Assembly (NCBI GenBank): GCA_029641185.1
Contig: JAPWGK010000009.1
Span: forward strand, 384,501 to 448,500
DNA length: 64,000 nucleotides
Source of the DNA: Pseudofabraea citricarpa
Taxonomy: Eukaryota > Ascomycota > Leotiomycetes > Helotiales > Dermateaceae
Direction of reading: 5' to 3'
In this document: positions 33,961 through 44,120 of the stretch, in pieces
Layout of the letters: each line of letters opens with the position of its first letter
How positions within the stretch are numbered: the first letter of the stretch is position 1
Position numbers and translations under genes: made by a program
The notes under the pieces: generated by a model
The model's database searches: none
The model's input: only the letters and a program-made list of their open reading frames with translations
What the model was told of the DNA's origin: nothing

Positions 33961-35890
33961 TTAAGAGTCCTCATCCTTGATCGCGTCACCATAGCAATCT
34001 AGGCTATAATCGTTGGGATTGCCACCGATGACACCAGAGTTGTGATCCGACATTAGTCCCTTCTCCTTGAGGTACTTGATTGACTTCAAGATGGTCAAAT
34101 CATCCTTGGCAGTGTCGTTGAGTATAAGTCGTTGTGCTAAAGTCATCTTGCCGCCATTTGCTTCCTTGTCTTTCAAAGCTTGATCGCGAACAGCTTGATC
34201 ATGAACGAAGCGACACTTGCCCTTCTTACCGCAGGTACCACCAGTCGAAAAGTACTTGCAATGTCGCTGAAGTTGCGCTTTCGGAGGAGCTGGAGTACGG
34301 ACAGGAACAGAATTGCGCGAAGGAAGTATCTCTGGCTCTGATTCAGAAGACGAATCTGAATCACTCACTTCTCCTTCATCTCCTGCGTCCCGTTTCCGTT
34401 TGTTGCCTGACTGCATGGCATCTTGAATCTTCTTCTCGGCTTTCTCAAGTTGAAGTCTCAATTCTTCGGCTTTACGCTGCTGTCTCTCGAGTTTGGTTTC
34501 GCCCTCTCTCGCTTCTTTCTTGACTTTGCCATTCTGGCCTTGCTGCTCACGACGCTTGCGCAGCTCTTCCTCAGCAGCTTCCTTACGAGCTTTCGTAGGG
34601 TAGTTCTTTTTTCTCTCTTCGATCCAAGAAGCTAGGTCACTTGGCAATCTAGAATGATCAGTTAGCTACAAATGGAATTGTTGACGGAAACAAGACATAC
34701 TGTGGGGTGTCTGGACCAAGCAAACTGACGAGACGAGCTTCTTCGTCAAAATCATCTTCTTCTTCACTCTCTTCATGCTCGACACCATTAGGAGTAAGTC
34801 CCAGAGTGTTGGTCTTGCGCTTCTTTTTCTTTTTGCCACCATTGTCTGCACCTGCAGATTTTTGGGGTGAATCAGAACGCTGTGAACCGCGACTATCACG
34901 GTTCTGGTTTTGATTCTGGTTTTGCTTTGAACGGAATTGAAAATGATCACCACCGCGACCACCACCTCTACCTCCTCTGAAGTTCATGCCTCCTCTTCCC
35001 CTATGCGGGTTGGAGTTATACGGATTAGGATCAAGTGGTGGACGCTGTCCATAATTTTGTGGTGGGTACCCTTGATACGGTGGTTGATTATAAGGGATAG
35101 GGGGACTTTGCTGATGACCACCATATTGCGGAGGAAAGCCATTGCTCGCTTGAGCCTGGTCGTTATCAAATCCCATGCGAATTGGAGGTCCCATAAGAGG
35201 AGCTTCATGGCCACCACGACCAGGAGCAAATCCACCACGGCCTTGTGGTGGAAACCCACCACGACCACGACTTCCGTTGAATGGCGGTTGCTGATGTTGA
35301 GGTGGACCCTGCCACTGTTGTGGGGGGCCTCCATGAGGTGGCTGCTGAGCCGCATTTGGTGGAGGAGCATGACCGTACGAAGGGGGTTGTGGAGGAGGAT
35401 TTTGAAATTGCTGGGGTTGTTGTGGACCATACTGAGGTGGTTGGTTGTAACCTTGAGGGGCATAGTTTGGATGATAGTTCTGTGCAGACAAAGGAGCTGA
35501 TTGGGGTTGGTTCATCTGCTGCGGGTGCTGCTGCTGATACTGCGGCGGACCGTGTTGCTGCTGATGGTGTTGATCGTGCTGCCATTGAGCAGGTGGCTGG
35601 TTGCTTGCAGGAGCTTGAGGGCCGATATATGGCGCAGGATTCTGCGGAGCCCCATAACCGTTTGGCGGACCCTGACCATTGTAGCCACCGTGTGGATTGT
35701 ATTGTCCTTGAAAGTCTCCACGCCCACCCTGATTTGGGCCACCGCCTCTGCCACCACGAGGAGCACCGCCACCACGCTGCGACTGCTGTGGACCTTGCGC
35801 ATATCCGTACTGAGGATTGCCATAGCCATTTGATGGAGGAGGTCCTGGTGGAGGAGGTGGGGGAGGAGGAAAGTTGTAACTCGAAGACAT
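33961..35890 (-). CDS. NUFIP1-domain protein with CCCH zinc finger (snoRNP assembly factor, Rsa1-like)
   Basis: Minus-strand exons 35890-34701 and 34648-33961 encode 625 residues. Residues 1-330 are low complexity: a poly-Pro start (YNFPPPPPPPPGPPPSNGY), long Gln/Pro/Tyr/Gly tracts and RGG boxes (RGGRGGG, GRGGFPPQGRGG), typical of RNA-associated prion-like regions. The NUFIP1 motif (LPSDLASWIEERKKNYPT, starting near residue 398) is cut by a 52-nt intron and restored by splicing. A coiled coil and an acidic Ser stretch follow, then one C3H1 finger, C-x8-C-x5-C-x3-H, in the segment starting CKYFSTGG. NUFIP1/Rsa1 proteins tether Snu13/15.5K to the R2TP machinery during box C/D snoRNP assembly in the nucleus. 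Confidence 0.87.
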
Positions 35891-36501
35891 GTTTGGATCA
35901 AGCGTCAAGCGCTCAATAGGAGGCTCCTCGAGCTGGCGAAAGGCGTAGCTATGGTCTTGATGCTGGAAACCGTGAGAGACAGTACTTGACCAATTACGAG
36001 ACTTTTGCAACTGCGAAAGACAGTGAGTGTTAACCAAATGACTCTGGGTCTGACACGGGATAATGATGGATAGAAAGGGATGGATGGGGACGCAGTAGAG
36101 AAGGAGGAATGGATGGCTAGGTTTGAGCTTGCCTTTCGAGTGGCATTTTGCGGGTGTCCGTGCCCCGAACTAGAACTACGGCCCGTCATTTATCCGTCGT
36201 GCGATGCTGCTACGAGTACGAGTATTGTACAGTCCTTTTCACAACCTCTTGTCGCTTGAAAGTTAAGAGTGAGCAGGTACTGTGCGCCTTTCTACTTGGT
36301 TGCCAAACTCTTGACAGTGGCGAAAGTTGACACTTGTCTATAGAAATTTGTCGCTTTGTGCTGTGCGTGTGTGTCGTTGTGGAATCTGGAGCTGTGGCCG
36401 AAAGAGAGAATTTCTTCATTAGGCGTGTATCACATGACCAGATCTGACCTAGACATAAGTGTACGTCGCGGTCGAAAGAGTTTCCACACAACGCAGAAAT
36501 C
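35891..36501. other. Divergent spacer between the NUFIP gene and RPC25
   Basis: Holds the promoters of both genes. The NUFIP frame stays open upstream of the chosen ATG to about 36037, so a longer start cannot be excluded, but the MSSSYNF start fits the family better. Confidence 0.5.
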
Positions 36502-37357
36502 ATGTTCATCCTTGTATGCTCCAGAAATTGTGGATCAAGAGCTCCTGCTAACTTTGACACAGACAAAGATTGCGGATCTTGTTCAGATCGAACCCAATGA
36601 CTTCACCAAGGATGCATCTGCAGCCATTAAAGACAATATCAATGCCAAATACTCAAACAAAGTACTTCAGAAGATAGGGCTCTGCATCTGCTTGTATGAT
36701 CTTCTTTCTGCATCTGAGGGTCTGATCGGTCATGGCAATGGCATTGTCAATGTAAATGGTAAGTGCGAGGAAGGAAACTTCAGGCGCTGAGTATATCACC
36801 CAGAGGCCTTCTAATATCTTGACAGTTGAGTTCAGACTCATCGTATTCCGACCCTTCAAGCATGAAGTTATGATGGGAAGGATCAGTAGCGCAGAGTTCA
36901 ACGGAATCAGAAGTGAGTTCCAATGCACCTTTAATTAAACACAAACAAGCTGACATTTCTCCAAGTTCGTACCACATTCTTTGACGATATCTGGGTGCCA
37001 GTATCCATGCTTCCCGAAGGAACTACGTAGTAAGTCCAGGACATCGCAATATGTCCTAGTCTCCGCACCTAATACATGCGTAGCAACCATAGAGAACAGA
37101 TATTTGAATGGGATCAAGATGGAAGTCCTCTGTATTTCGATAATCACGAAATGGTCCGTTTCAGAGTAGAATCAGAGGAGTGGTTCGATCAAGCCCCAGT
37201 TGGCCCTGCGGATGAAAATAACGACGAGGTCAAGAAGAGTCCATATAGAATCATTGCTACTATGGAAGATCCAGGATTGGGGCCATGTCTGTGGTGGGAT
37301 GATGCAGATGTTGAGGGAGGAGATGAGGAAGGAGATGAGCAAATGGAAGATGCATAA
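36502..37357 (+). CDS. RPC25: RNA polymerase III subunit RPC25 (Rpc8, Rpb7-like)
   Basis: Exons 36502-36513 (12 nt), 36563-36758, 36826-36912, 36966-37029 and 37084-37357 give 210 residues. The start MFILTKIADLVQIEPNDF and the following RNAP_Rpb7_N domain (KYSNKVLQKIGLCICLYDL) are typical. The second half is the RPC25/S1-like OB fold (FRPFKHEVMMGRISSAEF, FFDDIWVPVSMLPEG, then QIFEWDQDG). The C-terminus is acidic. With RPC17 this subunit forms the pol III stalk that helps initiation at tRNA and 5S genes. The fourth intron uses the second of two nearby donors (TA|GTAAGT), giving GTTYNHREQIF. Confidence 0.92.
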
Positions 37358-38055
37358 GCCACAAGCATGTCATTTGGTAAGGGCTTGCGACTATATGGGT
37401 GCATGCATTCACGTGGAGTTAACAAGGACCGGAATTGCATAAAATTGGCGTTTGGGGGTTGCGGGTAGTTGATTGTTTTGGCAAAATCAGGAAACTTGAC
37501 TGGATAAAATCCGTCGTGAGAAACTACTTTGATACTGTGCCTCGGTTCTCAAAGGATCCATCTGTATCTTCAACAGGAGAGATAACATGTAAATTTTAAA
37601 CTTTGAAACTTCGCTGTATTGGTAGCTCAGTAGCAGGAGTGAGAAACAAACATCTTGTAGATTATCATTAATTCTTGAGACCGCTACAGTAACTTATGGC
37701 ACATAAGGTAAAGATAAGGTAAGCATATGTACGTCGCGTCCATCCAATATCCCACTTCTACTCCCTTTCCTAGAGCACGCTCAACATGCGTGTCATGTTA
37801 CAATAAACCCTAACAGCTTACGACACGTCATCATTCATACTTTAACAGATATGCTGAGTCCAAGTATTTCCGGGAGCTGGTTATGCCCTCCGATATTCTT
37901 TTGGGGGGATCTCGGTCTGTGTTGCCCAGAAAAGGCCGGTCGAGATCGTCTCTGGGCTTGTTATGGGCTGGTGTGTGCGCTGGGGTCGCCAGCCAAGTGC
38001 TGCAACTTCGACTGCACGAGCAGTATAGTTCTACCTGTCATTCTATCCGAGTGCT
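37358..38055. other. Intergenic region between convergent genes
   Basis: 3' flanks of RPC25 (+) and the Zn2Cys6 gene (-). Nothing else is seen. Confidence 0.5.
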
Positions 38056-39438
38056 TTAATCGACTCCCACCGGTGGTATCATCTTGCTCAAAATCTCCAG
38101 GTTTACAGCAAACGAACTTAGTTCCTCAGGTGGCCCCCGTTCTTTGAGCACCGTGTTCATACTGGACATGATATCAATATGATCTTGCACACATCCACCG
38201 AATCCTTCTTCCACTTTTGGTGATCCCTCAGAATGCCAGCAGTCGCCCCAAGATTCCTCGTCGATCGGTCCAACCGAGTTCGAAATCCGCACTGCCCAAT
38301 CCATCTTGGGCCACCAATCTCGAGGCACTAAGCTCATGATACCCGTCACCTCTCGTTTTGCGACTCCTTTCAGCCACCACACCTCGTCGATCACTTTGGT
38401 CATGGCGAAGAATGAGGCAGTAATCACCAAAGCTCGAGGGTCTTGTTCCGCAATCAGCTCGACATATCTTCGCGAAACAGTAGCGGCAAAGCCCAGTATC
38501 CGGTTTCTTTCTGGTTTGCGGTGCGCCCAATCCAAAAAGGACACTGCATGTTCGTAACCTCGTTTCGTCTCCTCGGCAAGCGCCTTATCGAGCCCTCTGA
38601 GCTGATCATCCATACCCTCCAGAAGGCCTTTGAAAAATGACTTGCGATTCGGATCGAGATCAAGTCGCAGGGCCGGCTGGCCATTGATAATTGGGAATAT
38701 TCGATCACTATACCGCAGCCATTGCCAGCTGGCCATCACGACCGTCTTGACGCCTTGGAATGAATGGAACCAGGCCAGTGGTAAGGAGTATCCGTCAGGT
38801 CCGTCCCCCGTATCGAATCGTCGAGAGGCAGAAGCTTGGAAAGCGATCAGAGCCGAGGTCGCAAAGAGTGCTTCTGCATTGTGTGCAGACAGGCCTTTGT
38901 TTAAGAGGGAGGAATACTGCGACAATGCAGAAGCCATGTAGCTGTGCGATGCGCGTACAACCGTCTGGTCTTCTGGATTGGTAGCGCGAAGATGCAGTGC
39001 AGCAACAGCAAGAATCGCATCCATCAAGTACTGCGACTCGTATGCAATGGACGGTACATCAACCTGCCAGGCATGTTTTTGGCTCGCGGTCATGGAAAGT
39101 GTTTGCGAGGTCGCCGCAGTCCAATGGTGCATGAGTCGAAGCTCGAGGGAACGGTTGGTTTCGCGGTCTCTGAAGCTACTCGCAACACGGACTACGTCGC
39201 TGGGTGTGCCGGGAAATAGTGATGAGTGGGTTGATGGTGTAGAGGCGGAAATTCGAGGGGACCCAGAGCTGCTATGTGCATATACTGAAGGTGAAGGAGC
39301 ATTGCCGTCGAAGTCGCAGACAACCCCATGCTTCACACAGTTCCCGCACTGAGGATGGATCTCGTCGCATTTGATCTTGCGAAGCTTGCATCGCTGACAG
39401 CCGGCTTTGGACTTCTTGTGTGAGCGTCGAGGGGGCAT
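38056..39438 (-). CDS. Zn2Cys6 transcription factor, UPC2/ECM22-like layout
   Basis: From the ATG at 39438 the single-exon frame encodes 460 residues starting MPPRRSHKKSKAGCQRCKLR. The zinc cluster spans residues 14-41 with spacing C-x2-C-x6-C-x6-C-x2-C-x6-C (C14, C17, C24, C31, C34, C41). A Ser-rich linker and a fungal_trans_2-type helical domain follow, with ELRLMHHWTAATSQTLS and YLMDAILAVAALHL. This layout is common in sterol-uptake-control-like and secondary-metabolism regulators of filamentous fungi. The frame remains open for 21 codons upstream (to 39501), but the MPPRRSHKK start is the usual one. It is the nearest DNA-binding regulator to the accessory cluster at 44-53 kb and has a CGG-N2-CGG site in its own upstream region (39665-39672), so it is a candidate cluster regulator (inference). 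Confidence 0.9.
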   Translation of the reverse strand: MPPRRSHKKSKAGCQRCKLRKIKCDEIHPQCGNCVKHGVVCDFDGNAPSPSVYAHSSSGSPRISASTPSTHSSLFPGTPSDVVRVASSFRDRETNRSLELRLMHHWTAATSQTLSMTASQKHAWQVDVPSIAYESQYLMDAILAVAALHLRATNPEDQTVVRASHSYMASALSQYSSLLNKGLSAHNAEALFATSALIAFQASASRRFDTGDGPDGYSLPLAWFHSFQGVKTVVMASWQWLRYSDRIFPIINGQPALRLDLDPNRKSFFKGLLEGMDDQLRGLDKALAEETKRGYEHAVSFLDWAHRKPERNRILGFAATVSRRYVELIAEQDPRALVITASFFAMTKVIDEVWWLKGVAKREVTGIMSLVPRDWWPKMDWAVRISNSVGPIDEESWGDCWHSEGSPKVEEGFGGCVQDHIDIMSSMNTVLKERGPPEELSSFAVNLEILSKMIPPVGVD

Positions 39439-40099
39439 TGTGATGTCTGTCTGCAAGAGTGAATGAGTTTCCAGGTTAAGCCTAAGGCCGTGGGCAGTCA
39501 ATGATGATCATGGCTCATCGCTCGTTTTAGCGGAGAGCTGGAAAGATTCGGAGGGCCCGGATGTGATTTAAGGGAGGATTGTTGACATTGTTGGAGGGGG
39601 ACAGGCAGGGCAGTTGATGGTGGGCCATGGATGGTGACCGAGATACGCAGTAAAAGGCATCGCTCGGCTCGGACTCTGACATGGCCCGCGCGCCTTACGA
39701 ATACGAAACGGTTAGATTGCAGTGCGACTGGCTGCATCTCAGGAAGTTTAGGTGCTGACATCTTTTCGCAACCTCGTACCCAGGCATGCATTCGTCGGTC
39801 TTCGTATTCTGGTAATGTACGGCTTTGTAGGTTCGCTATACGAGCTTCTGATACATCACTCAGTCAGAGGCTCGTCCCATCCCCGTCATCCCGGGAATCT
39901 GTACTTCACGTGATCCCAACATTGCTTTTTGCTCTCCTTTCAGATCCCGATATGTTGTGATAAAGTAAGCGGCTCACCAAAGGTGAAGAAAGGCTGGTTG
40001 GAAAGCAGGGTGTGTGGCTATGTAGCTATGAGGCTATCTCGTCAAGGCACATGATCTTCGTCGCTTTCAGAAGAATTGCTCGGTTATTATTGTCAGACT
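39439..40099. other. Upstream region of the Zn2Cys6 gene
   Basis: Contains CGG-N2-CGG at 39665-39672 and the palindrome TCACGTGA at 39906-39913. No gene is supported. Confidence 0.45.
39665..39672 (+). promoter_or_regulatory. CGGCTCGG (CGG-N2-CGG) site upstream of the Zn2Cys6 regulator
   Basis: Two CGG triplets two bases apart, the same spacing as in the TTCGG arrays upstream of the transporter, hydrolase and dioxygenase genes at 43-52 kb. About 225 bp upstream of the regulator start. It could mean autoregulation, but a single 8-bp site is weak evidence. Confidence 0.25.
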
Positions 40100-42171
40100 T
40101 CAAATGATCGTAATGGTTCTTGTCTCCCAGCCCTCAGAGACTTCAGCTGGAATTGAAGCAAGACCAGCACGACGATATGTATCCTCTGCGTCGTGGGTCG
40201 GTTCGAGAATCAAGGCCGAAATGAAGGTTACATAGCTACGTTTGTCCATCTCCAGACCGAGTTGACGAAGTCGGAATTTCCGGCTACTGATTTGCACGTA
40301 AATCGCAAATTCATCAAAGGAGGGTCCTTGACCCTCCTCGTCACCTTCAGCAGTATCATGGAAACACAGTAAACGTCCCAAGCAAGGATTGTCTAATGGC
40401 TCCGTGTCGACTCCATCTGAGGAACAATGGGTAGCGTTGCAATAGAACGGCCTTGGAAGTACCGGCATGCTGTTGGTTGGGTATCCATGGTTCATGTATG
40501 CGACAGGTGCTGTAATGGTTAAATGGCCACCCAGAACCTGCCCAAAAGCATCTGGTCCACCATTGATAACCTCAATTTCCTGCACCTCTGGAAGAAATGT
40601 CTCATCTATGTATGTACCATCACGACAAACAGATTTGTATCCAGAACCTATATCGACCGATGCCCAGGACCAGGATGGAGCCGTGTTCTTTTCTGATCGC
40701 TTTCCATCGCCATACATATATCCGCTATACCATAGGAGGCCATCGCACAGATCTTCCTTCCAAATTCCAGCAAGGTAAGTGTAGCCCAAATGTCTTTCTA
40801 CTTCTCGTGCCAGTCCTGCGATTGCGGGAAGGTTATCCCCAAAGTATGTGAGCTTGCGTTTGGAATATTCAGACAGAACACGGTACCACAATGCTAAAGG
40901 ACTAATTGCATCGTCAGATATTGTAGTGTTTGCTGATTTATAAAGCGATAGATTTATATCAGGTAGACACAAGGTCTTCAAGTATCTGTCTTCGTATGGC
41001 GAGCGTCCATCACTTTCAGCTGATATAGGATACTCCTCCGTTTTATGTCCGGTACGGCATTCCCATCTGACCGCTGTGGTTGCGAACCTCAATGTGCGTG
41101 GAGACAACATCTCTTCTTGGAGGACCCAGCCACGAGCATTCAGAGGCCCATTGAAATCATCGTTGTCGAAATCCCTCAAGCGAGGAAATACCACTGCTTG
41201 AAGATCTCGCGTTGTCCATCGGATAGGTACTGACAGTGAATAGTTTGATGACCTTTCACGGTTAGCACTTTCAAATATCCCAGTCCTGCAGTCAGTGGCA
41301 GCATCTGCTGCAATGGTAAGAAAAGAATTCTTATATATATTGCCCATGGCGGCCGACTCGTTGGCCCAGTCTTCTGGACTATCTTGCAGAATACATAGAG
41401 AATCGATCCATAAGTAGCGACAACCGAGGCTCCTAGTTATGAGAACGGCATCCCGAAATAGAGGAGGGAGCTCAGCCAAAGGCAGCGAGGCAACATTTGC
41501 CTCTAATGTCGACAACGTGGTTGCCGGTGGTTGAACATCTCCCCAACAATAACTCAAAGTTGTCCAGGGTGCTCTCTGCCCTTCTGAAATGAATAAGCAA
41601 GGCTCTCGACTGGCATCACTGGGGCCAACGTCGATTACGCGAGTTGGTAATGGTAGAGAGTTCGGCATATCAGAAGCGCATATAGCATGATTCTTGAGGC
41701 AGTCAGAGTGCCAGTTTCTCCATTGATCCATGCATTTGTCTGAAGACGTATCCATACCTATAAGGCGTCCGGGAATGAACTCCGCAGCAGGACTTTCTAT
41801 GAGCAGCGTCAACACGTATCTGAAAGCTATAAAAAACCCTGATTACCTTCTGTAAATAAAGCAATATAACACAGTGTGTCGATGCCGGTTTCATGTGCAG
41901 TTGATTCCCGCTGGAAGAAACGAATGTGGTATAATTCTTCTTGCGTTGAATAAAACGGATCCACTGCTAAAAATATCTGGGCTCCCTTCATATCCTGATC
42001 GTATGAATATGTTCTGTGCTCCTTATGGTATGTAGCTTTCTGAATCAGCATGCAAAAATCGCAGCCATCATAAGCAGAGTTACACAGATCTGTCAAGCTG
42101 GCATGGTGATGATAACCTTCTGGTGAAAAAACTTCATCAAGATCAATGTTGGCACACACATTGCACAACAT
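40100..42171 (-). CDS. HET-domain (heterokaryon incompatibility) protein
   Basis: Minus-strand exons 42171-41847 and 41796-40100 encode 673 residues. The N-terminus has a Cys-rich start (MLCNVCANIDLDEVF ... YDGCDFCMLI). The HET domain shows its three conserved blocks: APWTTLSYCWGD, CRYLWIDSLCILQDSPEDW and ARGWVLQEEMLSPRTL. The C-terminal half is the variable region usual for these proteins. HET proteins of filamentous ascomycetes act in nonself recognition and cell death after hyphal fusion; many copies of unknown role exist in each genome, so a specific function cannot be assigned. The 50-nt intron join FTE-ESPAAEFIPGR is well supported. The protein looks intact. Confidence 0.9.
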
Positions 42172-43521
42172 TTTGAGTTTCTGTTATGGTTGAAGCTGAT
42201 TAGGAGGGAAGGAACTTAGGCAACCGAAGCCAAGAAGATGTCAGGAAAGAAATCAGATGATACAGGAAATGTCGAAGGTGTTCTTCCCACCAGAACCCGA
42301 GATACGATTAGGAACGAGTAGAGACAGTGAACTCAGATAACTGTAGGCCATCGGCACGGTAACAGACTTTGATACTTACTCTAGTTTTGATAATTTCTTT
42401 TCCGTCAATTTATCCAGGGTGCTGACCCCCACCTAATGTCTTAGCGCCGATATGCATGTGATATGCATACCTATTTCCTAGAATTACCTATAACTTAAGG
42501 TTGCTTTTCTTTTTGTAGAGATCTGGGTCTCTGGAAACCTTTCACTTCAAACCTCTTGGGTCTATAGTTTCACAATTTCGATCCAGGTTCCCAGATAACA
42601 GAATAATGGCACGTGACCACTGTTCCCCAAATCAGAATGTACAGCTTTCTTTCCCGAAGAGAATTAGAATGGTTTAATTTCATGATTCATTAAAAGAAAA
42701 TCATTCCTAATCAGTAGGAAATTCTATTAATCATGTGTAAGTGCAAATATTGAAATCGAAAAGAATGAAAGGTCCCAAATACGCGATCCGACGATCGGTT
42801 TGGAAAAGAGCTCTCATAAAAACCAACACTCAGTTCATAGTTGTAAATGAGCTAAAATGTGGCACATACACCAGTGTATGAGTATTCTTTCCACTTTTGT
42901 TTGATAATATTTTAAATTTTCTCTCTCTCTTCATCCTCTAATCTGGATCTGCCAGCTAAAAGTCCTTTGGCCGGAGACTGAAATATTCAGCAAAAGTCTA
43001 AGTGATTACAGCTCACGTCCAAAACAAGAAATAGTGTGTTACACAATGTAATAGTCCACCAAATATAGACAAGTTCTTAAACATAATGTTCAAGTCACTG
43101 ACGCGCTTTAAGTCAACGAATACTCGTGGTCGAAGTGATAGATCAAGGGCGATGTTAACAATATGAGAATCACTGAGTTGTGTTTAGTCAATGGTATGTG
43201 AACACTCTTTTTAAGCAACTTTAATTATCTTCTAGCTACAAAGCTCCTAGGAAAGTTGTCACTGGTATCTGACAGAAGGAGCAGTGAAAAGGAGTTTGCT
43301 CATTTCTTGTGGCTCGCTTAATCATATTAGCGATCGTTGACCCTTCGTTCGTCCCCATTCCCCTCTCTCCAGAGACTTGCATATATTATGGTGAGTATGA
43401 CAACTCAAGAGCTCTTGAGACTGGGCAAATAAAGACCTCCCAGCCTTTCTCTACCAAATTATACTCTTACCTTGATATTATGAAATTTTCGGACCTCCTC
43501 GGTTTACCTCCGAATTGGAGA

Positions 43522-43531
43522 TTCGGTTCGG
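43522..43531 (+). promoter_or_regulatory. Tandem TTCGG motif (2 units) upstream of the MFS transporter
   Basis: TTCGGTTCGG, two pentamer units, about 590 bp before the transporter ATG. Larger arrays of the same unit occur upstream of the S15 hydrolase (48697-48714) and between the DHA2 transporter and the dioxygenase (51144-51158). Probably a binding site for a Zn2Cys6 factor recognising CGG triplets at 5-bp period (inference). Confidence 0.45.
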
Positions 43532-43699
43532 CAATAGCAGAACCAGATTAAGAAAGCGGAATATTGCGTCAATTACCAACTCATGTCTCAGGACTCGTTC
43601 CGGAAAGAGAGGAGTGGCATTTTACGGCACGGTGGGGGAGGTTGATGGGGGTAAGTCTGGGGAAGTGTGCATGGTTGCGTGGAGCATAGCCAAGCGCCA

Positions 43700-43716
43700 C
43701 CCCGAATTTTGCGGGG
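43700..43716. promoter_or_regulatory. Inverted repeat CCCCG-N7-CGGGG
   Basis: Perfect 5-bp arms separated by seven bases, 404 bp before the MFS start codon. Such spaced G/C half-sites are a common form of zinc-cluster or zinc-finger target; no specific factor can be named. Confidence 0.3.
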
Positions 43717-44120
43717 AAAGCATACCCGAAGTCTCGCTTTTGAGTGCACTAAGAACTCAAACTCTGGGGCCCCGAGCCAACTTTTAGCTGGAGCCACTAG
43801 GCCAGCGGATCTTGCTTCCTCTTCTGAGTTTAGCTGTTTCTCTCAGGAAGCACTCCCCCATTTCCCCCACCAGTCCTGGTTCTTGGAAATGTAATCCAGC
43901 TTTGCGGTACCTCGCTGGCCGGCAGTGGTGTATAAGAACCTCTGTGTTGCGTAGACGAAATGGACTCTTTCATTATTATCTTCGGATAAGGCCCGCTGAG
44001 CGAAGATTAACTGTCTCGTCCCTCTCGCTAGGATTTTATCCTCGACGGCGTAGCAGAAAATCTCAGTCTCTTTACTTCTTTAATTTCAAGCATCACTCGA
44101 AGAATTTTTCACCAGTTACC

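Larger units (their letters stand above)
42172..44120. other. Long intergenic region upstream of the MFS gene
   Basis: Nearly 2 kb, AT-rich at about 42640-43250. It contains TTCGGTTCGG at 43522-43531 and an inverted repeat CCCCG-N7-CGGGG at 43700-43716. Short open frames do not look coding. Confidence 0.5.

Noticed and set aside
34937..35919. Long open frames antisense to the NUFIP gene
   Set aside because: They are mirror frames of the Gln/Pro/Gly-rich low-complexity coding region; the sense frame has the domains.
43309..43894. Short plus-strand open frames upstream of the MFS gene
   Set aside because: No domain, poor coding character, and they overlap the presumed promoter elements.
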